From an uncultured Eubacteriales bacterium (GTDB lineage: Bacteria; Bacillota; Clostridia; Oscillospirales; Acutalibacteraceae): DNA of 64,000 nucleotides. Shown here piece after piece: positions 1 through 7,866 of the stretch. Position numbers and translations under genes: made by a program. The stretch is taken from positions 1 to 64,000 of the forward strand of contig CAJKBQ010000018.1 of the NCBI GenBank assembly GCA_905198155.1, read 5' to 3'. The notes beneath the pieces were generated by a model. That model ran no database searches. It saw only the letters and a list, made by a program, of their open reading frames with translations, and had not been told where the DNA came from. Position 1 is the stretch's first letter. The number at the start of each line of letters is the position of its first letter.

Positions 1-86
1 CCCAACTACATAAATCTCGTGGTACCCGGCTTCCTCGCGGCTAAGGCTGAAGGAGTTGCCCTCCACCCGCACCGCACCCAGAACAA
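1..86. repeat. Truncated copy of an interspersed GGCAACTCCCTCAG-type repeat
   Basis: This gene-free stretch resembles the right part of the repeat at 7542-7796 in the same orientation. Shared blocks include ATGTAGT (read on the minus strand), GGTACC, a GCCGCGAGG stretch, AGGCTGA.GGAGTTGCC and GCACCGCA. It is cut by the left window edge, so its full length is unknown. Bases 87-178 contain nothing recognisable apart from C-rich sequence downstream of the copA stop codon. Confidence 0.6.
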
Positions 87-178
87 CGCGCACCCCTCGC
101 GGCCAAACTTGCCCTCGCTGGGGGCGCCGGAGCGCGCCAGCTAGCGGAGAGAATCTTCCCTCCCCCCGCAACCACTGC

Positions 179-379
179 TCACTTCACCTGATACCCGGCC
201 TTCTCCACCGCCTGTTTCAGTACCTCGTCCGATACCTCCGCATTCAGGTGAACCACAGCCGTCCCGGCCGTGTGGCTCACATCGGCCGATTCCACCTGCG
301 GAATCGCTTCCAGCGCCTGCTTCACATGTGCCTCGCAATGCCCGCACATCATCCCGTCCACTTTCAGCGTCTTTTCCAT
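179..379 (-). CDS. Possible internally initiated CopZ-like copper chaperone (in frame within copA)
   Basis: The last 66 codons of copA encode a complete heavy-metal-associated domain starting MEKTLKVDGMMCGHC. The ATG at 379 is preceded by GAAAGGAGGTGA (396-385), an almost perfect Shine-Dalgarno sequence at ideal spacing. Such a sequence is unexpected inside a coding region. It suggests that free chaperone is made besides the fused form. CopZ proteins of about 68 residues deliver Cu(I) to CopA and CsoR. What is seen is the start signal and the domain; independent translation is inference. Alternatively the site is a relic of a former separate copZ that became fused by loss of the copA stop. 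Confidence 0.5.
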   Translation of the reverse strand: MEKTLKVDGMMCGHCEAHVKQALEAIPQVESADVSHTAGTAVVHLNAEVSDEVLKQAVEKAGYQVK

Positions 380-2695
380 CGCACTCACCTCCTTTCCCAT
401 CGGTTCCACGGCTTGCACCGGCTGCGTGTCCGTAATCTTCCGATGTTTATGATCGTGTTTCGTGCTGCGAATGTCGCGCAGATTCAGCCGCAGCGCGTTC
501 GTCACCACGCAGAAGCTGGACAAACTCATCGCCGCCGCACCGAACATCGGGTTCATCTGCCAGTCGAGCGCAGAGATAAAGACCCCCGCCGCCAGCGGAA
601 TGCCGATGGTGTTGTAAATAAACGCCCAGAACAGATTTTCGTGAATCGTCCGCAGCACGGCGCGGCTCAGCCGAATCGCCGCCGGGACGTCGGACAGCCG
701 GCTGTTCACCAGCACCACGTCCGCCGCATCAATCGCAACGTCCGCCCCCGCGCCGATGGCAATCCCCACGTCGGCGCGCGTCAGTGCGGGCGCATCGTTG
801 ATCCCGTCGCCGACCATCGCCACCTTGCCCTGCTGTTGGAGCGCGCGGACGGCGCTTTCCTTGCCGTCCGGCAGCACCTCGGCGATCACTTCGTCCACCC
901 CGGCCTGGCGGCCGATGGCGCGCGCCGTGCGTTCATTGTCGCCCGTCAGCATCACCACACGGATGCCCATCCCGCGCAGCGCTTTCACCGCATCGGCGCT
1001 GTCCGGCTTGATCGTGTCGGCCACGGCAATCGCGCCGAGCAGCCGGTCGCCCCGCCGGAACAGCAGCGGCGTTTTGCCGTCCTCCGCCCAGTGTTCCGCC
1101 GTCCGGCGCAAATCGTCCGGAATCGTCACCTGCGACGCAATCCAATTCAGGCTCCCGCCCGCCAGTTCCGCATCGCCGCACCGCGCCGTCAGCCCATTGC
1201 CGGGCGCCGCGAGGAAATCGGCCGTCTCTTCCGGCACAATGCCGTCCGCCTGTGCGCGATCCAGTACCGCTTTCGCCAGCGGATGTTCGCTTTTCGCTTC
1301 GAGCGTCGCCGCCCATTGCAGCAGCTCGCGGCCGCTGATGTCCACCGCCGCCACGTCCGTCACGCTCGGCGCGCCGCTGGTGATGGTGCCTGTTTTGTCC
1401 AGCGCCACAATCTCCGTCCGACCGGCGGCCTCCTGCGCCGCAGCCGTCTTAAACAGAATCCCGTTGCGCGCGCCGATCCCGCTGCCGACCATGATCGCCA
1501 CCGGCGTCGCCAGCCCCAGCGCGCACGGGCAGCTAATGACCAGCACCGAAATGCCGCGCGCCAGCGCGAACCCGACCGACTGCCCGACCAGCAGCCACAC
1601 CGCAATCGTCACCGCCGCAATCCCGATCACCACCGGGACGAATATCCCGGACACGCGGTCGGCCACCTTGGCAATGGGCGCTTTCGTCGCCGCCGCATCG
1701 CTCACCAGCCGGATAATCTGCGCCAGCGTCGTGTCCGCACCGACGCGCGTCGCCTCGCACCGCAAAAATCCCGATTGATTCACCGTCGCGGCCGATACCC
1801 GGTCGCCCGGCGCTTTGTCCGCCGGAACCGATTCGCCGGTCAGCGCCGATTCGTTCACCGCCGAGATGCCGTCGCGCACCACGCCGTCCACCGGAATGCG
1901 CTCACCCGGCCGCACCACGAACACGTCGCCCGGCCGCACCTCGGCCACCGGCACCGTCGTTTCGGCCCCGTCGCGCACCACCGTCGCCGTGTCCGGCGCA
2001 ATCGCCATCAGCCCGCGCAGCGCATCGGTCGTTTTGCCCTTCGCGCGGGATTCCAGCAGCTTCCCGACGGTAATCAGCGTCAGAATCATCGCGGCGGACT
2101 CAAAGTAAAACTCGTGCATATACCGCATCACCGCGTCCGCATCGCCGCGCACCTGCGCATCCGTCATCGCAAACAGCGCCGCCGTGCTGTACCCGAACGC
2201 CGCCGCCGCGCCCAGCGCCACCAGCGTGTCCATATTGGGCGCACCGTGCAGCAGTCCGCGCGCGCCGCTGATGAAAAACCGCTGATTAATCACCATCACC
2301 GCGCCCGCCAGCAGCAGCTGAATCAGCCCCATCGCCACGTGGTTCCCGCTCAGCGCCTCCGGCAGCGGCCAGCCCCACATCATATGTCCCATCGACCCGT
2401 ACATCAGCACGGCCGTGAGCATCAGCGACGCAATCAGCCGGCGGCGCAGCTTCGGCGTCTCCGTGTCGGTCAGCTCGTCCGTCTGCACGGGCGCATCGCC
2501 TTTGCGGGACGCGCCGTACCCCGCCGCCTGCACCGCCGCAATCACCGCGTCCGGCGCAGCCGTGCCGTTCACGCTCATGCTGTTGGTCAGCAAGCTCACC
2601 GCGCATTCCGTCACGCCCGGCACCGCGCGCACGGCTTTTTCCACCCGGGCGCTGCACGCCGCGCAGCTCATCCCGGTCACATAATATTGTTCCAT
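179..2695 (-). CDS. copA: Copper-translocating P1B-type ATPase with C-terminal CopZ-like domain
   Basis: Exports Cu(I) across the cytoplasmic membrane using ATP. The 838-residue protein has an N-terminal heavy-metal domain with GMSCAAC (C11, C14), membrane helices, the transmembrane CPC metal site (about 389-391), the phosphorylated Asp in DKTGT (D433), the SEHP motif and the GDGINDAP hinge. After the last helices comes a His-rich linker (TKHDHKHRK) and a second metal-binding domain with GMMCGHC (C784, C787). The ATG at 2695 is chosen because an AAGGAGGA site lies about 13 bases upstream; a GTG overlapping the csoR stop (2740) is possible. It is transcribed with csoR from the copper-responsive promoter. 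An internal start that would yield the last 66 residues alone is listed separately. Confidence 0.96.
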   Translation of the reverse strand: MEQYYVTGMSCAACSARVEKAVRAVPGVTECAVSLLTNSMSVNGTAAPDAVIAAVQAAGYGASRKGDAPVQTDELTDTETPKLRRRLIASLMLTAVLMYGSMGHMMWGWPLPEALSGNHVAMGLIQLLLAGAVMVINQRFFISGARGLLHGAPNMDTLVALGAAAAFGYSTAALFAMTDAQVRGDADAVMRYMHEFYFESAAMILTLITVGKLLESRAKGKTTDALRGLMAIAPDTATVVRDGAETTVPVAEVRPGDVFVVRPGERIPVDGVVRDGISAVNESALTGESVPADKAPGDRVSAATVNQSGFLRCEATRVGADTTLAQIIRLVSDAAATKAPIAKVADRVSGIFVPVVIGIAAVTIAVWLLVGQSVGFALARGISVLVISCPCALGLATPVAIMVGSGIGARNGILFKTAAAQEAAGRTEIVALDKTGTITSGAPSVTDVAAVDISGRELLQWAATLEAKSEHPLAKAVLDRAQADGIVPEETADFLAAPGNGLTARCGDAELAGGSLNWIASQVTIPDDLRRTAEHWAEDGKTPLLFRRGDRLLGAIAVADTIKPDSADAVKALRGMGIRVVMLTGDNERTARAIGRQAGVDEVIAEVLPDGKESAVRALQQQGKVAMVGDGINDAPALTRADVGIAIGAGADVAIDAADVVLVNSRLSDVPAAIRLSRAVLRTIHENLFWAFIYNTIGIPLAAGVFISALDWQMNPMFGAAAMSLSSFCVVTNALRLNLRDIRSTKHDHKHRKITDTQPVQAVEPMGKEVSAMEKTLKVDGMMCGHCEAHVKQALEAIPQVESADVSHTAGTAVVHLNAEVSDEVLKQAVEKAGYQVK

Positions 2696-2736
2696 GGTCT
2701 TTGTATAATCCTCCTTCTGAGAATACTCCCAATATT

Positions 2737-3033
2737 TCACTTCATCAGCTTCTGCATCGTCGCCACCAGCTCGTCGATCGTCTCGTCCTTCCCGGCGCGG
2801 ATGTCCTCCGCCACGCAGGATCGGATGTGCGCCGCCAGCAGTTCGCGGTTAAACGCATTCAGCGCCGCGGCCGCGGCCGCCGACTGCGTCAGGATATCCG
2901 GGCAGTAGCAGCTTTTTTCCACCATCCCGCGAATCCCGCGAATCTGTCCCTCAATCCGGTTCAGCCGGTGAATCAGCTTCTGCATTTCTTCCGGCGACCG
3001 CACCTTCGTACGGCCGCAATGGCAAGGCTCCAT
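2737..3033 (-). CDS. csoR: Copper-sensing transcriptional repressor CsoR
   Basis: A 98-residue CsoR/RcnR-family repressor that releases DNA on binding Cu(I). The family helices are visible: the LIHRLNRIEGQIRGIRGM segment, the metal-site Cys in KSCYCPDIL, and the HIRSC motif supplying His and the second Cys. The start at 3033 (MEPCHCGR) follows AAAGGAAG at good spacing; longer frame extensions run into the promoter. The gene directly precedes copA and probably autoregulates the pair through the palindrome just upstream. The extra CHC near the N terminus is not part of the canonical site and may bind metal as well, which is inference. Confidence 0.95.
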   Translation of the reverse strand: MEPCHCGRTKVRSPEEMQKLIHRLNRIEGQIRGIRGMVEKSCYCPDILTQSAAAAAALNAFNRELLAAHIRSCVAEDIRAGKDETIDELVATMQKLMK

Positions 3034-3054
3034 ACGGTCACTTCCTTTGTTCAA

Positions 3055-3071
3055 ATACCCCCAAGGGGTAT
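3055..3071 (-). promoter_or_regulatory. CsoR operator (copper box)
   Basis: The sequence ATACCCCCAAGGGGTAT is an almost perfect inverted repeat of the G/C-tract type bound by CsoR. It lies between the -10 box and the csoR ribosome binding site, over the expected transcription start, so binding would block initiation. Confidence 0.9.
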
Positions 3072-3075
3072 ATTG

Positions 3076-3104
3076 ATTATACCACCGTCCGCCGCCCTTG
3101 TCAA
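3076..3104 (-). promoter_or_regulatory. Consensus sigma-A promoter for csoR-copA
   Basis: On the minus strand TTGACA (3104-3099) and TATAAT (3081-3076) are separated by exactly 17 bases. This is a full-consensus promoter, as expected for a unit that is kept silent by a repressor. Confidence 0.9.
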
Positions 3105-3505
3105 GGGGGTCGCACCCCCATCCGCCGGTTTTTGACGAAAAAATACCGTGCCGAATGTTCGATTTTCCCATTCATTTCCGCTAACACAGCCCGTCAAAAA
3201 AATTTTTCAAACTTTTTGGCATTTATTCTCAATTTCAAAATTTCCCCGCCGCATACCCCCCACCGCCCAAAAATCGCATTCCACCGCACCATTTCACTTT
3301 CGCCCCCGCCGCTCCGCGCGCCCAAACCGCCCAAATCGACCATGCCGGATGTTGGATTTGGCCTCAAAACCGAAAAATCACCCAACATTCTGCCCTCTAC
3401 CCAAAAAAATCGATCTGTGCTATAATAAAATCACCGCAAGCGAGACGGGGGCCGCGAACCTCCTCCGTGCGAACGAAAACCAAATACAATGGAGGTCATG
3501 GGATT
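3105..3505. other. Non-coding spacer between the csoR promoter and the first sugar importer
   Basis: No convincing gene is seen in these 400 bases. The stretch is poor in codon structure and locally A- and C-rich. Its right end carries the importer promoter at about 3418-3426. Confidence 0.6.
3418..3426 (+). promoter_or_regulatory. Extended -10 promoter of sugar importer 1
   Basis: TGCTATAAT (3418-3426) is an extended -10 element; no good -35 is present 17 bases upstream. A weak -35 fits dependence on an activator such as the AraC-type protein encoded at 7867. Confidence 0.6.
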
Positions 3506-4465
3506 ATGCAAACGGATTCCGCAGTCCGGCCCGCCGCGCGGGAGAAACGCCGAACGGCGCTCCGGTCGGGGCTGAAAAACGCCGCGGAGCATTGGCAGCT
3601 GTGGGTAATGATGCTGCCGGCGATCGTATTCATCTTCATCTTTGCGTACAAACCAATGTACGGGGTACTGATCGCGTTCAAAAACTACAACTTCAAGCTG
3701 GGCATCATGGGCAGTGAATGGGTCGGGTTCAAATACTTCACCACCCTGTTCCACTCCTACTGGTTCCCCATCATTCTCAAAAACACGCTGACCATCAGCC
3801 TGCTCAGCCTGGTCCTCGGGTTCCCGATGCCGATCATCCTGGCGCTGGCCGCCAACGAGATCCCCAAAGAAGGCCTCAAACGCGCGTTCCAAACGGTCAG
3901 CTACGCCCCTCACTTCATCTCCACCATCGTCATGTGCGGCATGGTGATCCTGTTCCTCAGCCCGAAAACCGGCATCATCAACCACTTTCTCAGCCTGTTC
4001 GGCGTGGAACCGATCTTCTTTATGCAAAGCCTCCCCGGCTTCAAGTGGATCTACGTCATCAGCGGCGTCTGGCAGGGCGCCGGCTGGGGCGCCATCATCT
4101 ACTTTGCCGCGCTCAGCGGCGTCGATCAGTCGCTGCTGGAAGCCGCCGACATCGACGGCGCGTCCCGTTTCCAAAAGATTATCTACATCAACTTCCCCGT
4201 GCTGGTGCCGACCATCGTCATCATGTTCATCCTGAACTGCGGGTCGCTGCTGAACGTCGGCTACGAAAAGGTCTACGCGCTGCAAAACAGCCCGAACCTG
4301 CCGTCGTCGGAGGTCATCTCGACCTATGTATACAAGATTGGCCTGCAAGACCGCAATTATTCGCTTTCCACCGCAACCAACCTGTTCAACTCGGTGGTCA
4401 ACTCCACCATCCTGATCTTGGCGAACCTGCTGTCGAAGCGCGTTGCGAAAACCAGCCTGTGGTAA
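3506..4465 (+). CDS. Carbohydrate ABC transporter permease, LplB/YteP type (importer 1)
   Basis: Inner-membrane subunit of a CUT1-family oligosaccharide importer. The 319-residue protein has a charged N terminus, a first helix around 35-55 (WVMMLPAIVFIFIFAYKPMYG), further helices, and the EAA-loop type segment LEAADIDGASRFQKIIYI that contacts the ATPase. The start ATG at 3506 follows GGAGG (3491-3495). The second permease begins 16 bases after its stop and the lipoprotein follows, the usual order. No ATPase is encoded nearby. The substrate cannot be read from the sequence; the LplB family usually imports plant or host-derived oligosaccharides. Confidence 0.93.
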   Translation: MQTDSAVRPAAREKRRTALRSGLKNAAEHWQLWVMMLPAIVFIFIFAYKPMYGVLIAFKNYNFKLGIMGSEWVGFKYFTTLFHSYWFPIILKNTLTISLLSLVLGFPMPIILALAANEIPKEGLKRAFQTVSYAPHFISTIVMCGMVILFLSPKTGIINHFLSLFGVEPIFFMQSLPGFKWIYVISGVWQGAGWGAIIYFAALSGVDQSLLEAADIDGASRFQKIIYINFPVLVPTIVIMFILNCGSLLNVGYEKVYALQNSPNLPSSEVISTYVYKIGLQDRNYSLSTATNLFNSVVNSTILILANLLSKRVAKTSLW

Positions 4466-4481
4466 CGGGAGGAGCTGTACG

Positions 4482-5393
4482 ATGAAAAAACGCAAAATCC
4501 GCGTGAGCCGCGGCGACGTCGTCTTTCTCACGCTGAATACCCTGTTTCTGGTGATCTTCTTTCTGATCACGCTGTACCCGCTGATCTACGTGCTGAGCGC
4601 GTCGTTCAGCGACCCGGACGCCGTGTCCGGCGGCCGGATGGTGCTGTGGCCGGTCGGCTTCACGCTCCAAGGCTACGAATATATCTTCAAATACCAGGAA
4701 ATCTGGTCCGGCTACGCCAACACCCTGTTCTACACCGTGTTCGGCACCCTCTTCGCGCTGCTGATCACCATCCCCTGCGCGTATGCCCTCAGCCGCCGCG
4801 ACCTCAAAGGCCGCGGAGCCGTGATGATGTACTTCATGATTACCATGTACATCAGCGGCGGGATGATCCCCGGCTACCTCAACGTCCAGTCCCTCGGCCT
4901 GGTGGACACCCGGCTCTTTATGATTATCACCGGCGGCCTCAGTGTGTACAACATGATCGTGGCGCGCACGTTTTTCAGCAATTCCATTCCCTGGGAGCTG
5001 CACGAAGCCGCCCGCATCGACGGCGCGTCCGACTTCACCACCTTCTTCCGGATCGTGCTGCCGCTGTCCAAGCCCATTCTGGTCGTGCTGATGCTGTACT
5101 ACGGCGTCGCGCAGTGGAACAGCTACTTCACCGCCATGATGTACCTCACCGACCGCGCCAAATTCCCGCTGCAATTGATCCTCAAAGAGATTCTGATCTC
5201 CTCGCAAATCGGCCAGTCGAGCATCGAAGGGCTGACAGCCGAAGAGATATCGCAAATCTTCCAGCAGGAAAAAACCGCAAACCTGCTCAAATACGGCGTC
5301 ATCGTCGTATCGTCCGTCCCGATGCTGATCATCTACCCGTTCCTGCAAAAATTCTTTGCCAAAGGCGTCATGATCGGCTCGGTCAAGGGGTAA
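4482..5393 (+). CDS. Carbohydrate ABC transporter permease, YtcP type (importer 1)
   Basis: Partner permease of the preceding gene. It is 303 residues with about six helices, the ATPase-contacting segment HEAARIDGASDFTTFFRIVLP and the family-typical C terminus ending GSVKG. The ATG at 4482 has GGGAGGAG upstream. The two permeases form the membrane channel of a CUT1 sugar importer; the receptor is the lipoprotein encoded 132 bases downstream. The intervening bases show no terminator. Confidence 0.93.
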   Translation: MKKRKIRVSRGDVVFLTLNTLFLVIFFLITLYPLIYVLSASFSDPDAVSGGRMVLWPVGFTLQGYEYIFKYQEIWSGYANTLFYTVFGTLFALLITIPCAYALSRRDLKGRGAVMMYFMITMYISGGMIPGYLNVQSLGLVDTRLFMIITGGLSVYNMIVARTFFSNSIPWELHEAARIDGASDFTTFFRIVLPLSKPILVVLMLYYGVAQWNSYFTAMMYLTDRAKFPLQLILKEILISSQIGQSSIEGLTAEEISQIFQQEKTANLLKYGVIVVSSVPMLIIYPFLQKFFAKGVMIGSVKG

Positions 5394-5525
5394 ATTCCGA
5401 CACCCCGCTGTAACTTTGGTCAAAACCGGAAAGCGACGCCTGTTCGCGTGGATATGCCCGAGTACACGAGCGGCGCGCTTTTCGGCGGCGATATAAATTT
5501 TTTATGAAATTGGGAGGAAATCTTT

Positions 5526-7262
5526 ATGAACCAAAACAAATGGGCACGCGTATTGGCGATCGTTCTGGCCGTGATGATGATGGTCTCGCTGGCCGCCTGC
5601 GCCAAAACGCCCGCATCCTCGGCGCCGGCCGGCGCATCGTCTGCCGCCGCCACCCCGTCCAAAGACGAAAACAAATACTACAACGAAACCGGCTACCCCA
5701 TCTGCTCCACCCCGATCACCATCACGATGGCCGGCTCCAACCAGTCGTCCTATACCCCGGACTGGAACAACCTGCTGGAAATCAAGAAAATCGAAGAGAA
5801 ATTCGGCATTAAAATCAACGGCACCATGTACAACCGCGACGCGTGGAAAAATACGCTCGCCACGCTGCTCACCGGCGACGATATGCCCGACCTGCTGATC
5901 TGCGCCGACCTGGGCGCCGACGCGGCGAAATACGGCATGCAGGGTCAGTTCCTGGCGCTGAACAAATACAAAGACCTGATGCCGAACCTGTTCAGCCTGA
6001 TGGACAGCCACCCCGACCTCAAAATGGCGCTGACCGCCGCCGACGGCAATGTGTACGGCCTCAACCGCTACATGGACTACAAAATCGTCACCGCGCGTTC
6101 CGCCCCGCTGTGGATCAACGAAACCTGGCTGAAAAATGTCGGCATGGAAGCGCCGAAAACCGCCGACGAGATGTACAAAGTCCTGAAAGCCTTCAAAGAG
6201 CAGGACGCGAACGGCAACGGCGACAAAACCGATGAAATTCCGCTCGGCGCGATGGACAACTGGTCGGCCGTGTACCTGAACAAACAAATGATGGCCATGT
6301 TCGGCATGTATGCCCTCGGCCGCACCAAAGAAGGCACCAACTACAACTTCTACGTAGACGACAACGGCAAAGTCGGAATGTACGAAACCACCGAAAACTA
6401 CAAAGCCTACCTCACCTTCATGCAGAAGCTGTATACCGAAGGGCTGATGGACAGCGAATTCTACACGATGACCGACGCGCAGTTCACCGAGCGCCGCAAT
6501 GCCAATGTGTACGGCATGGTCGCGTACAGTTCCTGGGCCGGTTCCACAACCACTGCGAATGACGTCAAGTGCATCGCCGGCCTGACCAGCGACTACACCA
6601 GCGTCCGCGGCGCGACGCTGACCGGCGGCGCGGTTGACCCGGGCAAATGCGTCGTCAACGCCGAAACGAAATACGGCGAAGCCATCTGCCGCCTGCTGGA
6701 CTACTTCTACACGCAGGAAAACAATGATGAATTCTACGAAGGCGTTTCCTGGCAGTGGGAAAACTCCACCGTCAAAGGCTTTGAAAACGTGAAAGTCCGC
6801 GACCAGCAGGCGTGGGCCGAGAAAAACGGCTGGGAACGCACGAAAGCCTGGGAATTCGTCACTTCCAAGTGCCTGATTCAGAACGGCTTCCAGAACTTCT
6901 ACGTTGCCGACACCAGCATCTATGCGGGCTTGGATCGCGACAAGCTGATCGAAGTCAACAAACAGCTGAAAGCCGACACCGAAAACCCGGGCAACTGTGA
7001 AATGTACGTCTGCTTCACCGATCCGGACCTCAAATACTTCGACGCGTATCCCACCCTGTCCTACACCGCCGAAGAGCTGGAAACCCGCGCGCAGATCATG
7101 ACCACCATGACCTCGTTCCTGGATTCGCAGCAAGCGCAAATCATCACCGGCAAAACGGACATCGAAACCGGCTACAAAGCCCTGGTCGATGGCCTCAAAG
7201 CGCAAGGTCTGGACGAACTGCTCAAACTGGAGCAAACCGCGTACGACCGCGCCACCAAATAA
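5526..7262 (+). CDS. Extracellular solute-binding lipoprotein (importer 1)
   Basis: Receptor of sugar importer 1, 578 residues, anchored outside the membrane. It starts with a lipoprotein signal peptide ending in LAAC, followed by a low-complexity Ala/Ser/Pro linker. The length and sequence style match large CUT1 receptors of the LplA/YtcQ type. The ATG at 5526 is preceded by GGGAGGAA. A hairpin terminator follows the stop. Codon 1-35 closely resembles the signals of the receptors at 29327 and 56812 (each has CTKTPASS or CAKTPASS after the lipobox), indicating paralogy within the genome. Confidence 0.93.
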   Translation: MNQNKWARVLAIVLAVMMMVSLAACAKTPASSAPAGASSAAATPSKDENKYYNETGYPICSTPITITMAGSNQSSYTPDWNNLLEIKKIEEKFGIKINGTMYNRDAWKNTLATLLTGDDMPDLLICADLGADAAKYGMQGQFLALNKYKDLMPNLFSLMDSHPDLKMALTAADGNVYGLNRYMDYKIVTARSAPLWINETWLKNVGMEAPKTADEMYKVLKAFKEQDANGNGDKTDEIPLGAMDNWSAVYLNKQMMAMFGMYALGRTKEGTNYNFYVDDNGKVGMYETTENYKAYLTFMQKLYTEGLMDSEFYTMTDAQFTERRNANVYGMVAYSSWAGSTTTANDVKCIAGLTSDYTSVRGATLTGGAVDPGKCVVNAETKYGEAICRLLDYFYTQENNDEFYEGVSWQWENSTVKGFENVKVRDQQAWAEKNGWERTKAWEFVTSKCLIQNGFQNFYVADTSIYAGLDRDKLIEVNKQLKADTENPGNCEMYVCFTDPDLKYFDAYPTLSYTAEELETRAQIMTTMTSFLDSQQAQIITGKTDIETGYKALVDGLKAQGLDELLKLEQTAYDRATK

Positions 7263-7278
7263 CGCACACCCTCTCGCA

Positions 7279-7354
7279 CGGGCGACGGGCACGCCCGGTT
7301 TTCCCCGCAAAATACTTGCAGCAGACAGCGGATTCGTTCCGCTGCCTGCTTTTG
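7279..7354 (+). terminator. Two consecutive hairpins ending importer operon 1
   Basis: CGGGC...GCCCG followed by GTTTT (about 7279-7302), then a stronger stem AGCAG.CAGCGGA / TCCGCTG.CTGCT with TTTT (7320-7354). Both are just downstream of the lipoprotein stop codon. Confidence 0.75.
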
Positions 7355-7412
7355 GCGCATTGTGGAATCCGCGTTTCCGTACAAAAAATATTATGATTCT
7401 CCGCAATTTCTC

Positions 7413-7440
7413 TTGCATTTTGGCGGAAGTGTGGTATAAT
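7413..7440 (+). promoter_or_regulatory. Promoter for the membrane-bound AraC regulator
   Basis: TTGCAT (7413-7418), a 16-base spacer ending in TGTGG, and TATAAT (7435-7440). It is 430 bases from the regulator gene; the intervening leader holds the repeat element at 7513-7796. Confidence 0.65.
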
Positions 7441-7512
7441 TAAATTGTACCCCCCCACACCCCAACCGCAACATCGCAACCACCCGTGTTGCAACCATCC
7501 GCCCCACCCCCC

Positions 7513-7538
7513 GTAGGGGCGATCATCGATCGCCCGCC
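7513..7538. repeat. Short palindromic GTAGGGGCG repeat
   Basis: GTAGGGGCGATC at 7513 forms an inverted repeat with GATCGCCCG (GGGCGATC / GATCGCCC around a 3-base loop). It resembles the short GTAGGGGCG palindromes common in GC-rich gut Clostridia; that comparison is from memory. Confidence 0.5.
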
Positions 7539-7541
7539 CGC

Positions 7542-7796
7542 ATCATTGCGGTTGCGCTGCGGCCGCGGGCAACTCCCTCAGTCTCGCACCTGCGGCGCGA
7601 GCCAGCTCCCTCACGAGGGAGCCTTGGGGTCGCACCGCCGGGGCAGCGCACTGGAATATAAAACCATCGGCCGCAGAAAAATCTCCGACTACATGAGTCT
7701 ATTGGTACCTGGCTCCCTCGCGGCCGCGACTGCGTCGGCGGCGTGCTGCCGAAGGCTGAGGGAGTTGCCATAGGCCGCACCGCAATCAGACAAAAC
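7542..7796. repeat. MITE-like element with inverted ends
   Basis: The left end (7542-7582, CATTGCGGTTGCGCTGCGG then GGCAACTCCCTCAGTC) matches the reverse complement of the right end (7758-7796). The interior holds perfect short hairpins such as GCTCCCTC-AC-GAGGGAGC (near 7605-7622). There is no reading frame for a transposase, so it would be non-autonomous. A related copy lies at the left window edge. It occupies the 5' leader of the AraC-type gene at 7867. Confidence 0.65.
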
Positions 7797-7866
7797 GACT
7801 TGTCCCGCGGCCGCACCACCCCAATACCACCCCACCCCCCCACCAAACCAGAAAAGGATGAACCGT

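Noticed and set aside
56..2908. A very long plus-strand open frame opposite copA
   Set aside because: The frame is Arg/His-rich and has no domain; it mirrors the codon bias of copA on the other strand, and no RBS precedes it.
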